A stretch of 64,000 nt of DNA, taken from assembly GCA_021775555.1 (NCBI GenBank), contig JAJFHP010000029.1, positions 1-64,000 on the forward strand, given 5' to 3'. Of this stretch, positions 47,822 through 58,227 are shown piece by piece. The translations under genes and the position numbers were made by a program. The stretch is from Hyphomicrobiales bacterium (lineage in GTDB: Bacteria; Pseudomonadota; Alphaproteobacteria; Rhizobiales; Methyloligellaceae). Under the pieces are notes generated by a model. The model was not told where the DNA came from. It was given only the letters and a program-made list of their open reading frames with translations, and did not search any database. Each line of letters opens with the position of its first letter. The stretch's first letter is position 1.

Positions 47822-49117
47822 TCAAAAACTCTCCCTGATCCACTGGCCGACGCGGGAGAAGTATCCCGTTCCAGTCCCGAGCATCCGGGTTTGCGCGTGG
47901 GGATTGAATTCCCCTGTATCGCGCATGGCGTACTGCAAAATTCCGGTAGGAGTGGTGAAAGCCGGTCCGACACCATGTTCGGGAAGGCCGGGCAAATGTT
48001 TAGGCCGCCCAAGGCGCACTGCCTTGGAAAAAATGCGCGCCGCATAGTCCGACAGACCGGCAAGCTGGCTCGCACCACCGGTCAGGACAATATGCTTTCC
48101 AGCCGTATCACCAAGTCCCGCAGCGTCGAGACGCTCACGGGTCATTTGAAGAATTTCCTCGATGCGCTCCTGCACCAGTTGTACGACCTGGGCCTTTGAT
48201 ATCTGGTTGTACTGAGGTGCTTCAAGTTCACCTACTACCGGGTAGGAGATGATCTCTCCTTCATCGGAAGATGCGGCAAACGCGCAGCCATGCAGCGTCT
48301 TGATTCTTTCGGCTTCCTCGATCGGCGCCGAAAGGCACCGGGCCAGATCGAGCGTTATGTGATTTCCACCCATGGCAATGGCATCGCAATAGGCGAAATG
48401 CCCATCGGCAAAGACAGAGAATGACGTGGTACCGGAGCCCAGCTCGATGCAGGTGACGCCGAGCTTGGCTTCCTCTTCCGATATGGCGGAAAGCCCGGCT
48501 GCATATGGCGCGGATACCAGTCCGACCACGGACAGGTGGCAACGTTCGACGCAGAGCATCAAATTCTTGATTGGTGAACTGTCAACCGCAACCGCATGCA
48601 CATCAACACTCAGCCGTTCGGCGAGCATGCCATGCGGATCAGATATCAGGCTGTCATCGTCAAGCCGGTAACCGGTGGCCATGGTGTGCAACACCATGCG
48701 GTCATCGCGCGCCGCGTAGTCGCGCGCCGCAGCCATGACCTTGCCAACGTCATGATGTTGAACTGACTCCGTCGCAATACCGACACTGGCCGAGAAGATA
48801 TCGCTTTTCAGGCGACCACAGGAGATGGACAGGATCACGTCGTCGATAATCACACCCGCCATGCGCTCGGCCTGATCAACCGCGGCGCGAATAGCTTTTT
48901 CAGCTGCGTCCATATGGACGATCATGCCGCTCTTGATGCCCTGCGAACGCTGGTGCCCGAAACCGATTACGCGCAACTGCGTTTTCTGACCGGTTTCAGC
49001 CATATAATCCGGAACCGGCATGGCCTTGGCGATCATGCAGCACACCTTGCTGGTGCCGACATCGAGCACACCAACAAGGCTCTGTCGTTTCGCATTATGT
49101 CCGCGCTGGTGATCCAT
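47822..49117 (-). CDS. ftsA: Cell division protein FtsA
   Basis: 431 residues, actin-like ATPase. The phosphate loop is VGVLDVGTSKVCCMIA, further nucleotide motifs are VTCIELGSGTTSFSVFADG and IVLTGGASQLAGLSDYAARI. The C-terminal WIRESF amphipathic helix anchors the protein to the membrane. It tethers FtsZ. It begins 3 bases after the ftsQ stop and lies upstream of ftsZ in the canonical order. Confidence 0.97.
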   Translation of the reverse strand: MDHQRGHNAKRQSLVGVLDVGTSKVCCMIAKAMPVPDYMAETGQKTQLRVIGFGHQRSQGIKSGMIVHMDAAEKAIRAAVDQAERMAGVIIDDVILSISCGRLKSDIFSASVGIATESVQHHDVGKVMAAARDYAARDDRMVLHTMATGYRLDDDSLISDPHGMLAERLSVDVHAVAVDSSPIKNLMLCVERCHLSVVGLVSAPYAAGLSAISEEEAKLGVTCIELGSGTTSFSVFADGHFAYCDAIAMGGNHITLDLARCLSAPIEEAERIKTLHGCAFAASSDEGEIISYPVVGELEAPQYNQISKAQVVQLVQERIEEILQMTRERLDAAGLGDTAGKHIVLTGGASQLAGLSDYAARIFSKAVRLGRPKHLPGLPEHGVGPAFTTPTGILQYAMRDTGEFNPHAQTRMLGTGTGYFSRVGQWIRESF

Positions 49118-49120
49118 TTC

Positions 49121-50104
49121 TTACGTATCCTGTCCCGGAGAACCGGATTTTCCAGATGGCGCAGCAAAGACTGAGTCGCGCCGTGAGATAGAACCGTCAC
49201 CCAACCGAATGGTGACCCTGTCCGGCAGACGCAGGTCCACCGCGACCGCGTCCCCGGATAATATCTTGTGCTTGGCGTTGAGCTGATCGACTTTCTTCAG
49301 TGCCCGCGACGTATCCCCTTCAGGCAAGCGGATTTCCATGCCGTTCTGAAGTTTCAGATTCCAGCGCCTGTCCGCCACACGGATAGCGGCTTGAACCTTG
49401 TTTTTAATCTTCGGCCAATGCGCCAGTTCGTCGAGCAGGTCGCGTGCATGTTTTGCCGCGCCCTCACCCACGATCAACGGAAAACCGGTGTCTGTCCTGC
49501 CATGCAGGGTTTCGATAACCGTGCCATCCTGATCCACCAGAAGCAGAGCAGAATTGTGCTGCCACACCGCGTATGGCACGCGCTCCTCAAGCACCACGTG
49601 CAGTTGCGAGGGCAACAGCCGCATGACTTGAGCGCTGCGAACCATTGGGAGTTTCTCCAGCCTGTCCTGTGCGGCAGCGGTATCAAACGCCAATGTGGAC
49701 GTATCGCGATCCAGTCCCAGCGCCGTGACGATCGAGGCATTGCTGGTGCGGTCCTGCCCCTCGATAGTGACGCGGTTCACAGCGAAACCGGCCCGGACTA
49801 CGAGCGTTGACATTTTTTTCGTGGCGTAAGTGGCGGAGCGGTCAATATATCCGCCCACGGCCAGCCCATAGAGTGCCGCAGCGGAAATGAAGCACCCCGC
49901 CGCCATACGCCAGGAGCGTGGCATTCCCGCTGGAAGCCAGCCATGGCTGCGCCGCCGCCCCGGTTTCTGGGAACGACCCTGCCAGCTATCAGACATAGAC
50001 AATGAGATTCTGGCCCCAAGCCCCTCGCCTGATTGCGAGTTGCGGTTCCAAAATCGTGTTTTCTGTCCCTGTCGTTTGCTTTTCTTGCCGCCTAGCGGTT
50101 GCAA
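49121..50104 (-). CDS. ftsQ: Cell division protein FtsQ
   Basis: 327 residues. A cytoplasmic N-terminus of about 65 residues is strongly basic ([16 protein letters not shown]), then one transmembrane helix (AAGCFISAAALYGLAVGGYI), a POTRA domain starting VNRVTIEGQDRTSNASIV and the beta domain. It joins early and late divisome proteins with FtsL and FtsB. The start is a TTG inside the end of ddl, with GGAGG exactly 7 bases upstream, a much better site than the next in-frame ATG (49996), which has no ribosome binding site. It ends 3 bases before ftsA. Confidence 0.93.
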   Translation of the reverse strand: MQPLGGKKSKRQGQKTRFWNRNSQSGEGLGARISLSMSDSWQGRSQKPGRRRSHGWLPAGMPRSWRMAAGCFISAAALYGLAVGGYIDRSATYATKKMSTLVVRAGFAVNRVTIEGQDRTSNASIVTALGLDRDTSTLAFDTAAAQDRLEKLPMVRSAQVMRLLPSQLHVVLEERVPYAVWQHNSALLLVDQDGTVIETLHGRTDTGFPLIVGEGAAKHARDLLDELAHWPKIKNKVQAAIRVADRRWNLKLQNGMEIRLPEGDTSRALKKVDQLNAKHKILSGDAVAVDLRLPDRVTIRLGDGSISRRDSVFAAPSGKSGSPGQDT

Positions 50105-51027
50105 GATGCGTCCTCCACCATCCAGCGCAAAAATTCACCAAATTCCCAGCCCGCATGGACTGCCAGCTCTGGCACGAGTGACGTTTCCGTCATGCCGGGC
50201 TGCGTGTTCACCTCAAGACAGATGAGCCGGTCATTACCACTCGAATTTTCGTCGAAACGGAAATCCGCGCGGCTAACCCCTCGGCAACCCAAAGCTTCGT
50301 GAGCCTTGAGTGCTAGCTTCTGAATTAAATGGTAAACATCTGGTAAAATTTGCGCCGGGAGGACGTGTTTTGACCCTCCAGGAGCGTATTTAGCCTCATA
50401 GTCGTAAAAACCGAGGCCTTCGGCGGGCAAAATGTCGATAACGCCTAGGGCTGTGTCGCCCATGACGGCGCAGGTCAACTCCTTGCCCGGTATGTAGCGC
50501 TCGGCCATGATTTCATCGCCAAGTGCCCAATCTGAGGAAGTCAATTCCTGCGGAGGATGCTCATGATCCTCACGCACGATGAAAATTCCCACGCTGGAGC
50601 CTTCCGCCACCGGCTTGAGCACGTAAGGCGGCTCCATCACGTGAGATTTCGCCGCTTGCGCCCGCGTCACAATCTTGCTTTCTGCCACCGGCACTCCGGC
50701 CTTGGCGAAAACGAGTTTCGCCTGCTCCTTGTGCATAGCAACTGCTGACGCCAGCACGCCCGAATGCGTGTAGGGAATTTGCATGACCTCAAGCAGGCCT
50801 TGAACACACCCATCCTCACCCCACCTGCCATGCAGCGCGTTGAAGCAGACATCGGGTTTGATTTTCTGCAACTGCTCGGCAAGGTCGAGACCGACATCGA
50901 TGCGCGTGACCTTGTAGCCTTGGGTCTCAAGGGCATCGGCGCAGGCCTTGCCGGAATTGAGTGACACCTCGCGTTCAGCCGAGAGCCCGCCAAGCAACAC
51001 GGCCACGTGTTCAAATTTGCCGGTCAT
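50092..51027 (-). CDS. ddl: D-alanine:D-alanine ligase
   Basis: 311 residues, ATP-grasp. It makes D-Ala-D-Ala for MurF. The N-terminal segment is [22 protein letters not shown]-grasp elements include [17 protein letters not shown] and the metal/ATP site [19 protein letters not shown]. The ATG (51025-51027) sits in the murB stop as ATGA and has AAGGGA upstream; the longer frame to 51084 is not supported. Its last 13 bases include the ftsQ start and the ribosome site for it. Confidence 0.96.
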   Translation of the reverse strand: MTGKFEHVAVLLGGLSAEREVSLNSGKACADALETQGYKVTRIDVGLDLAEQLQKIKPDVCFNALHGRWGEDGCVQGLLEVMQIPYTHSGVLASAVAMHKEQAKLVFAKAGVPVAESKIVTRAQAAKSHVMEPPYVLKPVAEGSSVGIFIVREDHEHPPQELTSSDWALGDEIMAERYIPGKELTCAVMGDTALGVIDILPAEGLGFYDYEAKYAPGGSKHVLPAQILPDVYHLIQKLALKAHEALGCRGVSRADFRFDENSSGNDRLICLEVNTQPGMTETSLVPELAVHAGWEFGEFLRWMVEDASCNR

Positions 51028-51980
51028 GATGTCCCTTCTGGAATTTGGCCGTTGGACGCAATGCCCAGCCTGCGGATTTCCCATTCAAGCTCAATACCGC
51101 TCATATCCTTCACACGTGAGCGCACAGTTTCACCAAGCTCTTCTATGTCGCTGCTACTCGCCCCGCCCTCATTTATGAGAAAATTGCAGTGCTTCTCCGA
51201 AACTTTCGCACCACCGATTTGAAACCCCCGACAACCGGCCGCATCAATGAGCTTCCAGGCGCTCTCCCCCGGCGGATTCTTGAAGGTGCTCCCGCCCGTG
51301 CGCGCCTTGATGGGTTGGGCCTGCTCACGGTACTCGGCAACGCCCTCCATCTCGGCGAGTATTTTATCGCGCTCCCCTGCCTCCCCCTGAAACAGGGCTT
51401 GGGTAAAAATATAATCAGCCGGCGCGCCGCAATGACGGTAGCTGTAATTCATATCATCAACAGTCAAGGTATGGATGTTCCCGGCACGGTCCACCGCGCG
51501 CGCCTCGACCAGAACTTCGCACGTCTCCCGTCCATGGGCGCCGCCATTCATCCTCAGCGCCCCGCCAATACCACCGGGAATCCCCCGATAGAACGCCAAT
51601 CCTGAAATCCCGGCATCGGCCGCTGCGCGCGATACCTTCACATCCGGCACCGCGCACCCGGCACGCAGGCGAATGCTGTCTTCTATCTCGATCCCGCCAA
51701 ATCCACGTCCCAACCTGATGACAACACCGGGGATCCCACCATCGCGCACCAGGAGATTTGACCCCAGTCCGATAACCGTGACCGGTAGGCCATCAGGAAG
51801 GTGTTTAAAAAAATAGGCCAGATCGGCTTCATCAGCAGGGGTGTAGAGAAGCTGTGCGGGGCCGCCGACGCGAAACCATGTGAAGTCCGACAAGGGGGCA
51901 TTGGCAACCAACCTGCCCCTGAGATCAGGCAGCTTGTGATTCAAGTCGCTGGTGAGGTCGGCAAAGGTCAATTGGGTCAC
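51024..51980 (-). CDS. murB: UDP-N-acetylenolpyruvoylglucosamine reductase
   Basis: 318 residues, FAD enzyme. It reduces UDP-GlcNAc-enolpyruvate with NADPH to UDP-MurNAc. FAD-binding elements are [58 protein letters not shown], and [22 protein letters not shown] (with the Ser acid and Lys region) in parts. C-terminal [12 protein letters not shown] and LEWEIRRLG complete it. GTG start overlaps the murC stop (GTGA); the stop overlaps the ddl start (ATGA). Confidence 0.97.
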   Translation of the reverse strand: MTQLTFADLTSDLNHKLPDLRGRLVANAPLSDFTWFRVGGPAQLLYTPADEADLAYFFKHLPDGLPVTVIGLGSNLLVRDGGIPGVVIRLGRGFGGIEIEDSIRLRAGCAVPDVKVSRAAADAGISGLAFYRGIPGGIGGALRMNGGAHGRETCEVLVEARAVDRAGNIHTLTVDDMNYSYRHCGAPADYIFTQALFQGEAGERDKILAEMEGVAEYREQAQPIKARTGGSTFKNPPGESAWKLIDAAGCRGFQIGGAKVSEKHCNFLINEGGASSSDIEELGETVRSRVKDMSGIELEWEIRRLGIASNGQIPEGTS

Positions 51981-53404
51981 TCCGCGGCGGGCTTCAGCTC
52001 ATTCAACCGCTTGGGGAGGGCATGTGTCCACTCGGTGATGGTCCCTGCTCCCAGACCGATGACCAGATCGCCGGGCTTCGCCACCTCCGTGATGAGCGAG
52101 GCCAGGTGCTCCGCGTCGTCTACCGGCAGCACATGTTCATGGCCCTGGCGCTTGAGGCCTTCGATCAGCCCTTCGCGGTCGGCGCCTTCAATGGGCTGCT
52201 CCCCGGCGGAATAAACCGGTGTGACGATGACCGTATCTGCCTCTTCAAAACAGGTGCAGAAATCACCGAATAAGTTTTTAAGTCGTGTGTAGCGGTGAGG
52301 TTGCACGATGGCGATAACCCGCTTGTCTGCTGCACTGCGGGCAGCCTTGAGCACGGCTGAAATTTCAACGGGGTGGTGAGCATAATCGTCATAGACCGGT
52401 ATGCCATTCCATGTGCCCGTCAGCATGAAACGCCGGGCAACTCCTCCAAAATTCTCAAGCGCTGCGCGTATCCGGTCGTCTGGAATACCAATCTCCGTGG
52501 CAACAGCAAATGCCGCCAGCGCATTAAGTGCATTGTATTGGCCCGGCACGGGCAGGCGCAGGCCTTTCAGCGCACGTGCCCCACCCGGAACATTTGTGCT
52601 GACATCCACATCGAAGATCGTAACACCGTCCTCCACATGGTAATTTGAGAGCCGCAAATCGGCGTCATCGGCCACACCGTAAGTGAGTACTCGCTGGCCT
52701 GTCTCATCGCGCCCGATCTGAGCGATCATCTCACGCACAATCGGGTGATCGAGTCCGGCCACGACCAGCCCGTAAAACGGTATATTGTCGAAAAAGGTCT
52801 TGAACGCGCCGTGCAGGGCTTCCAGAGATTGCCAGTAATCCATGTGTTCAGGATCAATATTGGTCACGACCCCGATACGGGTTGGCAGCGCAATGAATGT
52901 ACCGTCAGATTCATCCGCCTCGACGACCATCCACTCACCTTGGCCGATCCGGGCGTTCGAGCCCCAACTTTCGATGATACCGCCGGAAATGACAGTCGGA
53001 TCCTTGTCAGCCACCTGCAGAAGCTCGGCAATGATCGAGGTTGTCGTGGTCTTCCCGTGGGTGCCCGTAATGGAAACGGTTGCACACTCCCGCATGAGTT
53101 CCGCCAGCATTTCGGCACGGCTGATAACCGGCAGTCCCATTTGCCGTGCGGCCTCGAATTCGGGATTGTCGGGTTTGACCGCGCTTGAAAGGACCACGAA
53201 TTCAGCGCCATCGAGATTGGATGGTTCATGACCAATGAAGCAGGTGATTCCCTTGTCCATCAGACGGCGGACATTGGCGCTTTTCTTGAGGTCGCTGCCG
53301 CGCACCTCGTAACCACGGTCGTGCATGACCTCGGCGATAGCGCTCATGCCAATGCCGCCTATGCCGACAATGTGGAACGGCCCGATATTGCGGGGCATCC
53401 GCAT
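51977..53404 (-). CDS. murC: UDP-N-acetylmuramate--L-alanine ligase
   Basis: 475 residues. It adds L-Ala to UDP-MurNAc. N-terminal [21 protein letters not shown] binds UDP; the P-loop is [27 protein letters not shown] and DYAHHPVEI are conserved in the ligase family. The start ATG (53402-53404) is preferred because AAGGAG lies about 8 bases upstream; a TTG 18 bases earlier is in frame but lacks this spacing. It follows murG by 23 bases and overlaps murB by 4. Confidence 0.97.
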   Translation of the reverse strand: MRMPRNIGPFHIVGIGGIGMSAIAEVMHDRGYEVRGSDLKKSANVRRLMDKGITCFIGHEPSNLDGAEFVVLSSAVKPDNPEFEAARQMGLPVISRAEMLAELMRECATVSITGTHGKTTTTSIIAELLQVADKDPTVISGGIIESWGSNARIGQGEWMVVEADESDGTFIALPTRIGVVTNIDPEHMDYWQSLEALHGAFKTFFDNIPFYGLVVAGLDHPIVREMIAQIGRDETGQRVLTYGVADDADLRLSNYHVEDGVTIFDVDVSTNVPGGARALKGLRLPVPGQYNALNALAAFAVATEIGIPDDRIRAALENFGGVARRFMLTGTWNGIPVYDDYAHHPVEISAVLKAARSAADKRVIAIVQPHRYTRLKNLFGDFCTCFEEADTVIVTPVYSAGEQPIEGADREGLIEGLKRQGHEHVLPVDDAEHLASLITEVAKPGDLVIGLGAGTITEWTHALPKRLNELKPAAE

Positions 53405-53427
53405 TTGCGCTACTCCTTCCAAGTCCC

Positions 53428-54528
53428 TTAAACGCGCGTGCGCGCCAGTTCCTCAATCACGTCTGCCAGCCTTGCTACCGCTTGGGGCTCTCCCAGGCTA
53501 AGCGCAGCTTTGGCGGCAAGAGAAATGCCTTCAGGCGAATCCGCAAGACGCATGATTTCGTCGCGCAAACGCTCAGCCGTAAACTCGGCCTGTTCGATGC
53601 ACCACGCGCCGCCAACTTCCTGAAGTTGTGTTGCATTCTCCAACTGATCATTGTCAATAGCATGTGGCAGGGGCACCAGTATGGCGGGCCTTCCCAGAAC
53701 GGTTAATTCGGCCACGGTCGAGGCGCCGGAACGTGCAATGACCAGATGTGCGTTCGACATGCGCTGTGGCAAATCGGGGAAGAATGTCGCCAGTTCCGAA
53801 TTGATGCCGGCTTGGGTGTAGGCAGCCGAGACGCGCTCCATATCCTCATCGCGTACCTGCTGCACCAGTTTCAACCGGGCCCTGTACGCCTGCGGCAGAC
53901 GAGTGAGCGCATCGGGAACGATATCGGCAAACACGCGCGCGCCCTGACTGCCGCCGAACACAAGCAACGAGAAGGCCTCTGCCCCGGAGCGCGTCTGATA
54001 GGGTTTTACCGCCTCGAGTACCGCATCCCGCACAGGCATTCCAACAATACGGGTTCTGGGTTGGTCGGACTGGCGATGATGCTTGGTCTTCTTGAATGTC
54101 AGGGCAATGTTGCTGGCGAAGCGGGATAAAAGGCGATTGGCGCGTCCCATAACGGCATTCGCGTCGTGAATAAGCGAGGGCACGCCAGCAAGTCGTGCCG
54201 CCAGCAACGGCGGTACGGTGGGATAACCGCCAAATCCTACAACCACGGCAGGATGTGTGTCCTTCAAAAGCGCCCTCGCGCGCCAGATACCCCGCAGCAA
54301 GGTCGTTGCCAGCTTGATGAACGCCAGCGGAGAGCGCCCACGCAAGGTCGCCGATGGTACATGGTGGACACTGCGCCCGGGGAATTCGATGCCATATTGA
54401 TCGGCCCGAACATCGGTGACCAGATCAACCTCGTAGTCCCGTCGTTTCAACTCCTGCGCAAGTGCAAAAGCCGGAAACAAGTGACCACCTGTGCCTCCCG
54501 CGGCAATCATGATTACAGGTTTGGTCAT
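53428..54528 (-). CDS. murG: UDP-GlcNAc:lipid I N-acetylglucosaminyltransferase
   Basis: 366 residues, GT-B fold, family 28. The N-terminal glycine loop AAGGTGGHLFPAFALAQELK and GFGGYPTVPPLLAARLAGVP are typical. The second domain has LVFGGSQGARVFADIVP (nucleotide binding), LVIARSGASTVAEL and VPLPHAIDNDQLENATQLQ. It makes lipid II at the inner face of the inner membrane. The ATG overlaps the ftsW stop (ATGA). Confidence 0.97.
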   Translation of the reverse strand: MTKPVIMIAAGGTGGHLFPAFALAQELKRRDYEVDLVTDVRADQYGIEFPGRSVHHVPSATLRGRSPLAFIKLATTLLRGIWRARALLKDTHPAVVVGFGGYPTVPPLLAARLAGVPSLIHDANAVMGRANRLLSRFASNIALTFKKTKHHRQSDQPRTRIVGMPVRDAVLEAVKPYQTRSGAEAFSLLVFGGSQGARVFADIVPDALTRLPQAYRARLKLVQQVRDEDMERVSAAYTQAGINSELATFFPDLPQRMSNAHLVIARSGASTVAELTVLGRPAILVPLPHAIDNDQLENATQLQEVGGAWCIEQAEFTAERLRDEIMRLADSPEGISLAAKAALSLGEPQAVARLADVIEELARTRV

Positions 54529-55697
54529 GCCTTCAATCCCCGTGACACCGGCGCAGAAGATGCAGTGCCTCCGGGCTCATGTTGCCTGCCTGCCAGTGGG
54601 CGGCGGCGCGTGAGGCCCAACGCGAAACCCATGGTAAGCGCCATGGAAATAAGCGACGACCCTCCGTAGGAGATAAAGGGCAACGTCATGCCCTTGGCCG
54701 GTAACAAACCGATATTCACGGCCATGTTGATGATGGCCTGCAACCCGAACAACGCAACAAGTCCGATGGTTCCAAGACGTATAAATATATCGCTCTCAGC
54801 ACGTACCCGCATCATGCCTCGCAGCACGATGAATGCAAACAGGCCAACAAGTACCAGACAGGCGACAAGCCCGAACTCTTCCGCTATCACGGCAAAAACG
54901 AAATCGGCATGGGAATCCGGCAAGGCCTGTTTGACCGTGCCCTCGCCCGGCCCTGTTCCAAACCAGCCGCCATTGCGAAACGCCTCAATGGCGCGGTCGG
55001 TCTGGTAAGTATCCCCGGCAGCCGGGTTGAGAAACCTGTCAATGCGCCCCGCCACATGCGGCACGGTGAGATAGGCCACCATCCCCCCCATCAGCAAACC
55101 GATTGCCAGTACCCCGACCCAGATGAGAGGCATGCCTGCAAGGTAAAACAGAATGCCCCACACGATTGTCACCAGGAACGCTTGCCCGAAGTCAGGCTGC
55201 AAAACCAGGAGCGCGACAAAAAACACGTAAAACGCGATCACGAGCGGTAGGCTCGGCACGTCGTCGCGCGACTGGGTTTCGGAGAACAGCCACGCGCATA
55301 CGACCACGAATGCCGGCTTGACGAATTCGGATGGCTGCACCGAAAAACCCGCGAACTGAAGCCAGCGGGAGGCCCCCTTAATTTCCGTTCCCAGGACCAG
55401 CGTCGCCACCATCAGTACCATGCCGGCGACAAACACCCCCAAACTCACCCGGCGGATCATGCGCGGGGAGAGCAGCGACGCAGCGATAATCACAATGAGC
55501 GCCGGGCCCATCACCAGCGCATGGCGCATGAAGAAATGAAACGTGTCGAGGCCAAGCCGCGTGGCGACCGAGGGACTGGCGGCAAGCGACAGGAGCAGCC
55601 CGCCAATCATCAGCAAAAGCACGGCGGAGAACATCAGCCGGTCCACGGTGAACCACCAGTCGGAGAGGAGCGAGCGATCAGAACGGGTCAGCCTCAT
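54525..55697 (-). CDS. ftsW: Peptidoglycan polymerase FtsW (SEDS family)
   Basis: 390 residues, about ten helices. Conserved SEDS segments include GASRWLQFAGFSVQPSEFVKPAF, LLVLQPDFGQAFLVTIVWG (catalytic aspartate in QPDFGQ), GTGPGEGTVKQALPDSHADFVFAV (with the HTDFIF-like segment) and KGMTLPFISYGGSSLISM, in consecutive parts. It works with FtsI as the septal polymerase. The start overlaps the murD stop (ATGA). Confidence 0.97.
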   Translation of the reverse strand: MRLTRSDRSLLSDWWFTVDRLMFSAVLLLMIGGLLLSLAASPSVATRLGLDTFHFFMRHALVMGPALIVIIAASLLSPRMIRRVSLGVFVAGMVLMVATLVLGTEIKGASRWLQFAGFSVQPSEFVKPAFVVVCAWLFSETQSRDDVPSLPLVIAFYVFFVALLVLQPDFGQAFLVTIVWGILFYLAGMPLIWVGVLAIGLLMGGMVAYLTVPHVAGRIDRFLNPAAGDTYQTDRAIEAFRNGGWFGTGPGEGTVKQALPDSHADFVFAVIAEEFGLVACLVLVGLFAFIVLRGMMRVRAESDIFIRLGTIGLVALFGLQAIINMAVNIGLLPAKGMTLPFISYGGSSLISMALTMGFALGLTRRRPLAGRQHEPGGTASSAPVSRGLKA

Positions 55698-57103
55698 GAG
55701 ACCTCGCTTGTGCGCAATTCAATACCTTTGAGTGCTCCCACCGCGTCTTTGAAGGCATCGCCGCGCACCGCAAAACTGCGAAACTGATCGAAGGAAGCAC
55801 AGGCCGGAGACAACAGCACTGCAGGCTCAATTGCATCACTCGCAGATGCCTCCACCGCTGCCGCCGCAACCGCCTTCTCCAGCGTTCCGCATATGGTGTG
55901 TTGGACCTGGCCATCCAGTGTTCTGGAAAAATCTTCCGCTGCCTCGCCAATCAGATAGGCATGAGAAATGCTCGGGAAATATCCTTGAAGGCTCTCGATA
56001 CCTCCCGTTTTGGCAAGACCACCTGCTATCCAGAATATGTTGTCGAAGCTCGCAAGCGCATGGGCGGCGGCATCGGCGTTGGTGCCTTTGGAATCATTGA
56101 TAAACAGCACTTTGCCCAGACGACCCACTTCCTCCATGCGGTGCTCAAGACCGGGGAACGTTTTCAACCCTTGCGCAATGGCGTCCACGTCCAGACCCAT
56201 ACCTCGTGCAAGCGCGTAGCAGACGGCGGCATTCTGGGCGTTATGCTCGCCGCGCAAAGAGCCGATGCCAGTGAGATCAAATTCAGTGATTTCATTGTCA
56301 TTTCTGTGCTCACGAAGAACGCCGTTAGAAGCACTGACACCGGTCTCGACCGGATTCCGGACCGATACCCGCGCAACGTCAAACGGCCCATCGAGCGATC
56401 CTGCAATAGCACGGCAGTGGATATCATCAACACCTATAACCGCCAGGCACCCTTCCTTCAGTCCGGAAAAAACCCGGCTTTTTACGGCTGCGTAGTTCTC
56501 CAGTGTGCCGTGCCGGTCAAGATGGTCCGGCGTGATGTTGAGCAGTGCCGCGGCATTGGCGTCCAGCCCCGGAGTGAGGTCAATCTGGTAGGAAGAAAAT
56601 TCGATCACGTAAACCTGGTCGTCCGAGAGCGGCGGAAGATCGAGGATCGCTGTTCCGATATTTCCACCAAGAGAAGCGTTCAGACCGCCCGCTTTGAGAA
56701 CGTGTGCCGTGAGCGCGGCCGTGGTGGATTTGCCATTGGTTCCTGTGATGGCCACAACGCGCGCCTTTGACCCCAGCGCTTTGCGTTCCCGAAAAAACAG
56801 CTCGGTATCGCCAATAATTTCTATTCCCGCTTTTTGTGCCTTCCTGACCGTCCAATGAGGTTCTGGATGAGTGAGCGGTACACCGGGAGCAAGGATGAGC
56901 GCCTCAAACGCGCTCCAATCCATCTCATTGATATCTGCAATCTCCATGCCTTCTGACGCGGCCGCTGTGCGAGATGCTTCTGCATCGTCCCATGCAACTA
57001 CTTGAGCGCCGCCAGCCGTAAGCGCACGCGCGGACGCAATACCGCTCAGCCCCAGCCCGAAAAGGGCCACTGTCTTTCCGTCAAAGACGTGGATTGGAAT
57101 CAT
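55694..57103 (-). CDS. murD: UDP-N-acetylmuramoylalanine--D-glutamate ligase
   Basis: About 469 residues. It adds D-glutamate to UDP-MurNAc-L-Ala. Features: FDGKTVALFGLGLSGIASARAL (UDP site), VAITGTNGKSTTAALTAHVL (P-loop), YVIEFSSYQID, ITPDHLDRHGTLENYAAVK and FINDSKGTNADAAAHALASF. The start at 57103 begins MIPIHVFDGKTVALFGL, which matches the family; a longer frame to 57142 would run into mraY and lacks similarity. A 10-base gap separates it from mraY. Confidence 0.96.
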   Translation of the reverse strand: MIPIHVFDGKTVALFGLGLSGIASARALTAGGAQVVAWDDAEASRTAAASEGMEIADINEMDWSAFEALILAPGVPLTHPEPHWTVRKAQKAGIEIIGDTELFFRERKALGSKARVVAITGTNGKSTTAALTAHVLKAGGLNASLGGNIGTAILDLPPLSDDQVYVIEFSSYQIDLTPGLDANAAALLNITPDHLDRHGTLENYAAVKSRVFSGLKEGCLAVIGVDDIHCRAIAGSLDGPFDVARVSVRNPVETGVSASNGVLREHRNDNEITEFDLTGIGSLRGEHNAQNAAVCYALARGMGLDVDAIAQGLKTFPGLEHRMEEVGRLGKVLFINDSKGTNADAAAHALASFDNIFWIAGGLAKTGGIESLQGYFPSISHAYLIGEAAEDFSRTLDGQVQHTICGTLEKAVAAAAVEASASDAIEPAVLLSPACASFDQFRSFAVRGDAFKDAVGALKGIELRTSEVS

Positions 57104-57113
57104 GGAGTGGATA

Positions 57114-58199
57114 TTAGCGCAGTTTGAGCGTTGCCAAACCAATCATCGCCAGCACGATTGAAATGATCCAGAAACGGATCACGATGGTCGGCTCCTTCCA
57201 CCCCTTCTGTTCGAAGTGATGGTGCAGCGGCGCCATTTTGAATACGCGTTTACCAGTGAGCTTGAAGGACGCCACCTGCACGATCACCGAAACTGTTTCC
57301 AGCACGAACAGGCCGCCGACAATGGCGAGCACCAGTTCATGCTTGATTGCAACAGCTATGGCCCCCAGTGAACCACCGAGAGCCAGCGAGCCCGTATCGC
57401 CCATGAAAATAGTGGCCGGCGGCGCATTGAACCACAGGAAGCCGAGCCCCGCACCCACTAGCGCACCGCAAATGATCGCCAGCTCGCCCGCCCCGATGAC
57501 GAAATGAATTTGCAGATAGTCCGCGAACACCTTGTTACCGGTGAGATATGTAATCAGCCCGAAGGTCGCTGCCGCGATCATCACCGGCACGATGGCCAGG
57601 CCATCCAGCCCATCTGTCAGGTTCACCGCGTTGCCAGCCCCGACAATGATGAAACAGCCAAGCAGGATAAAAACCGGACCGAGATCGAGAATAAAATTCT
57701 TGAAGAACGGAAATGTCAGCGAAGTGGAAAACGGCTCGGTGCCGAGTTTCACAATGATGTAAACAGCCACGGCTGCAACCGCGGCTTCGAGTGTAATCCT
57801 GATGCGGCCCGGGAACCCTTTTGAGGAGCGTGTTGTCACTTTGAGATAATCATCATAGAGGCCGATTGCACCGTAAGAGAGTGTGACGATCAGCACGACC
57901 CAAACATAGGCGTTTGATAGATTGGCCCACAGGAGGGTGGCGACCGTGACCCCCATAAGGATCATCAGGCCGCCCATGGTCGGCGTGCCCTGTTTACCGA
58001 CAATATGACTGACTGGACCGTCATCACGGATCGGCTGGCCCCTGCCCTGCTTGATCCGCAAGGCCTTGATGAGTGCCGGGCCAAACATGAAAACGCACAA
58101 CAGTGCGGTCATGGTGGCACCTCCGGTTCGGAAGGTGATATAGCGAAACACGTTGAAAAGCTGAATTTGGTCGGCAAACTCGGTGAGCCAATAGAACAT
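57114..58199 (-). CDS. mraY: Phospho-MurNAc-pentapeptide transferase
   Basis: 361 residues, about ten helices. It transfers phospho-MurNAc-pentapeptide to undecaprenyl phosphate, forming lipid I. Motifs: [30 protein letters not shown] (aspartates of the DDYxK site), [14 protein letters not shown], and [16 protein letters not shown]. The start at 58199 has AAGGA about 9 bases upstream; a longer frame to 58295 is rejected. It sits between murF and murD. Confidence 0.97.
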   Translation of the reverse strand: MFYWLTEFADQIQLFNVFRYITFRTGGATMTALLCVFMFGPALIKALRIKQGRGQPIRDDGPVSHIVGKQGTPTMGGLMILMGVTVATLLWANLSNAYVWVVLIVTLSYGAIGLYDDYLKVTTRSSKGFPGRIRITLEAAVAAVAVYIIVKLGTEPFSTSLTFPFFKNFILDLGPVFILLGCFIIVGAGNAVNLTDGLDGLAIVPVMIAAATFGLITYLTGNKVFADYLQIHFVIGAGELAIICGALVGAGLGFLWFNAPPATIFMGDTGSLALGGSLGAIAVAIKHELVLAIVGGLFVLETVSVIVQVASFKLTGKRVFKMAPLHHHFEQKGWKEPTIVIRFWIISIVLAMIGLATLKLR

Positions 58200-58227
58200 G
58201 CCTGCTTTTCCTTCCGTGGCCGCAACC

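Noticed and set aside
46882-47838. 318-codon open frame on the plus strand over ftsZ
   Set aside because: Antisense to the highly conserved FtsZ core; codon composition is that of a GC-rich shadow frame and no motif is visible.
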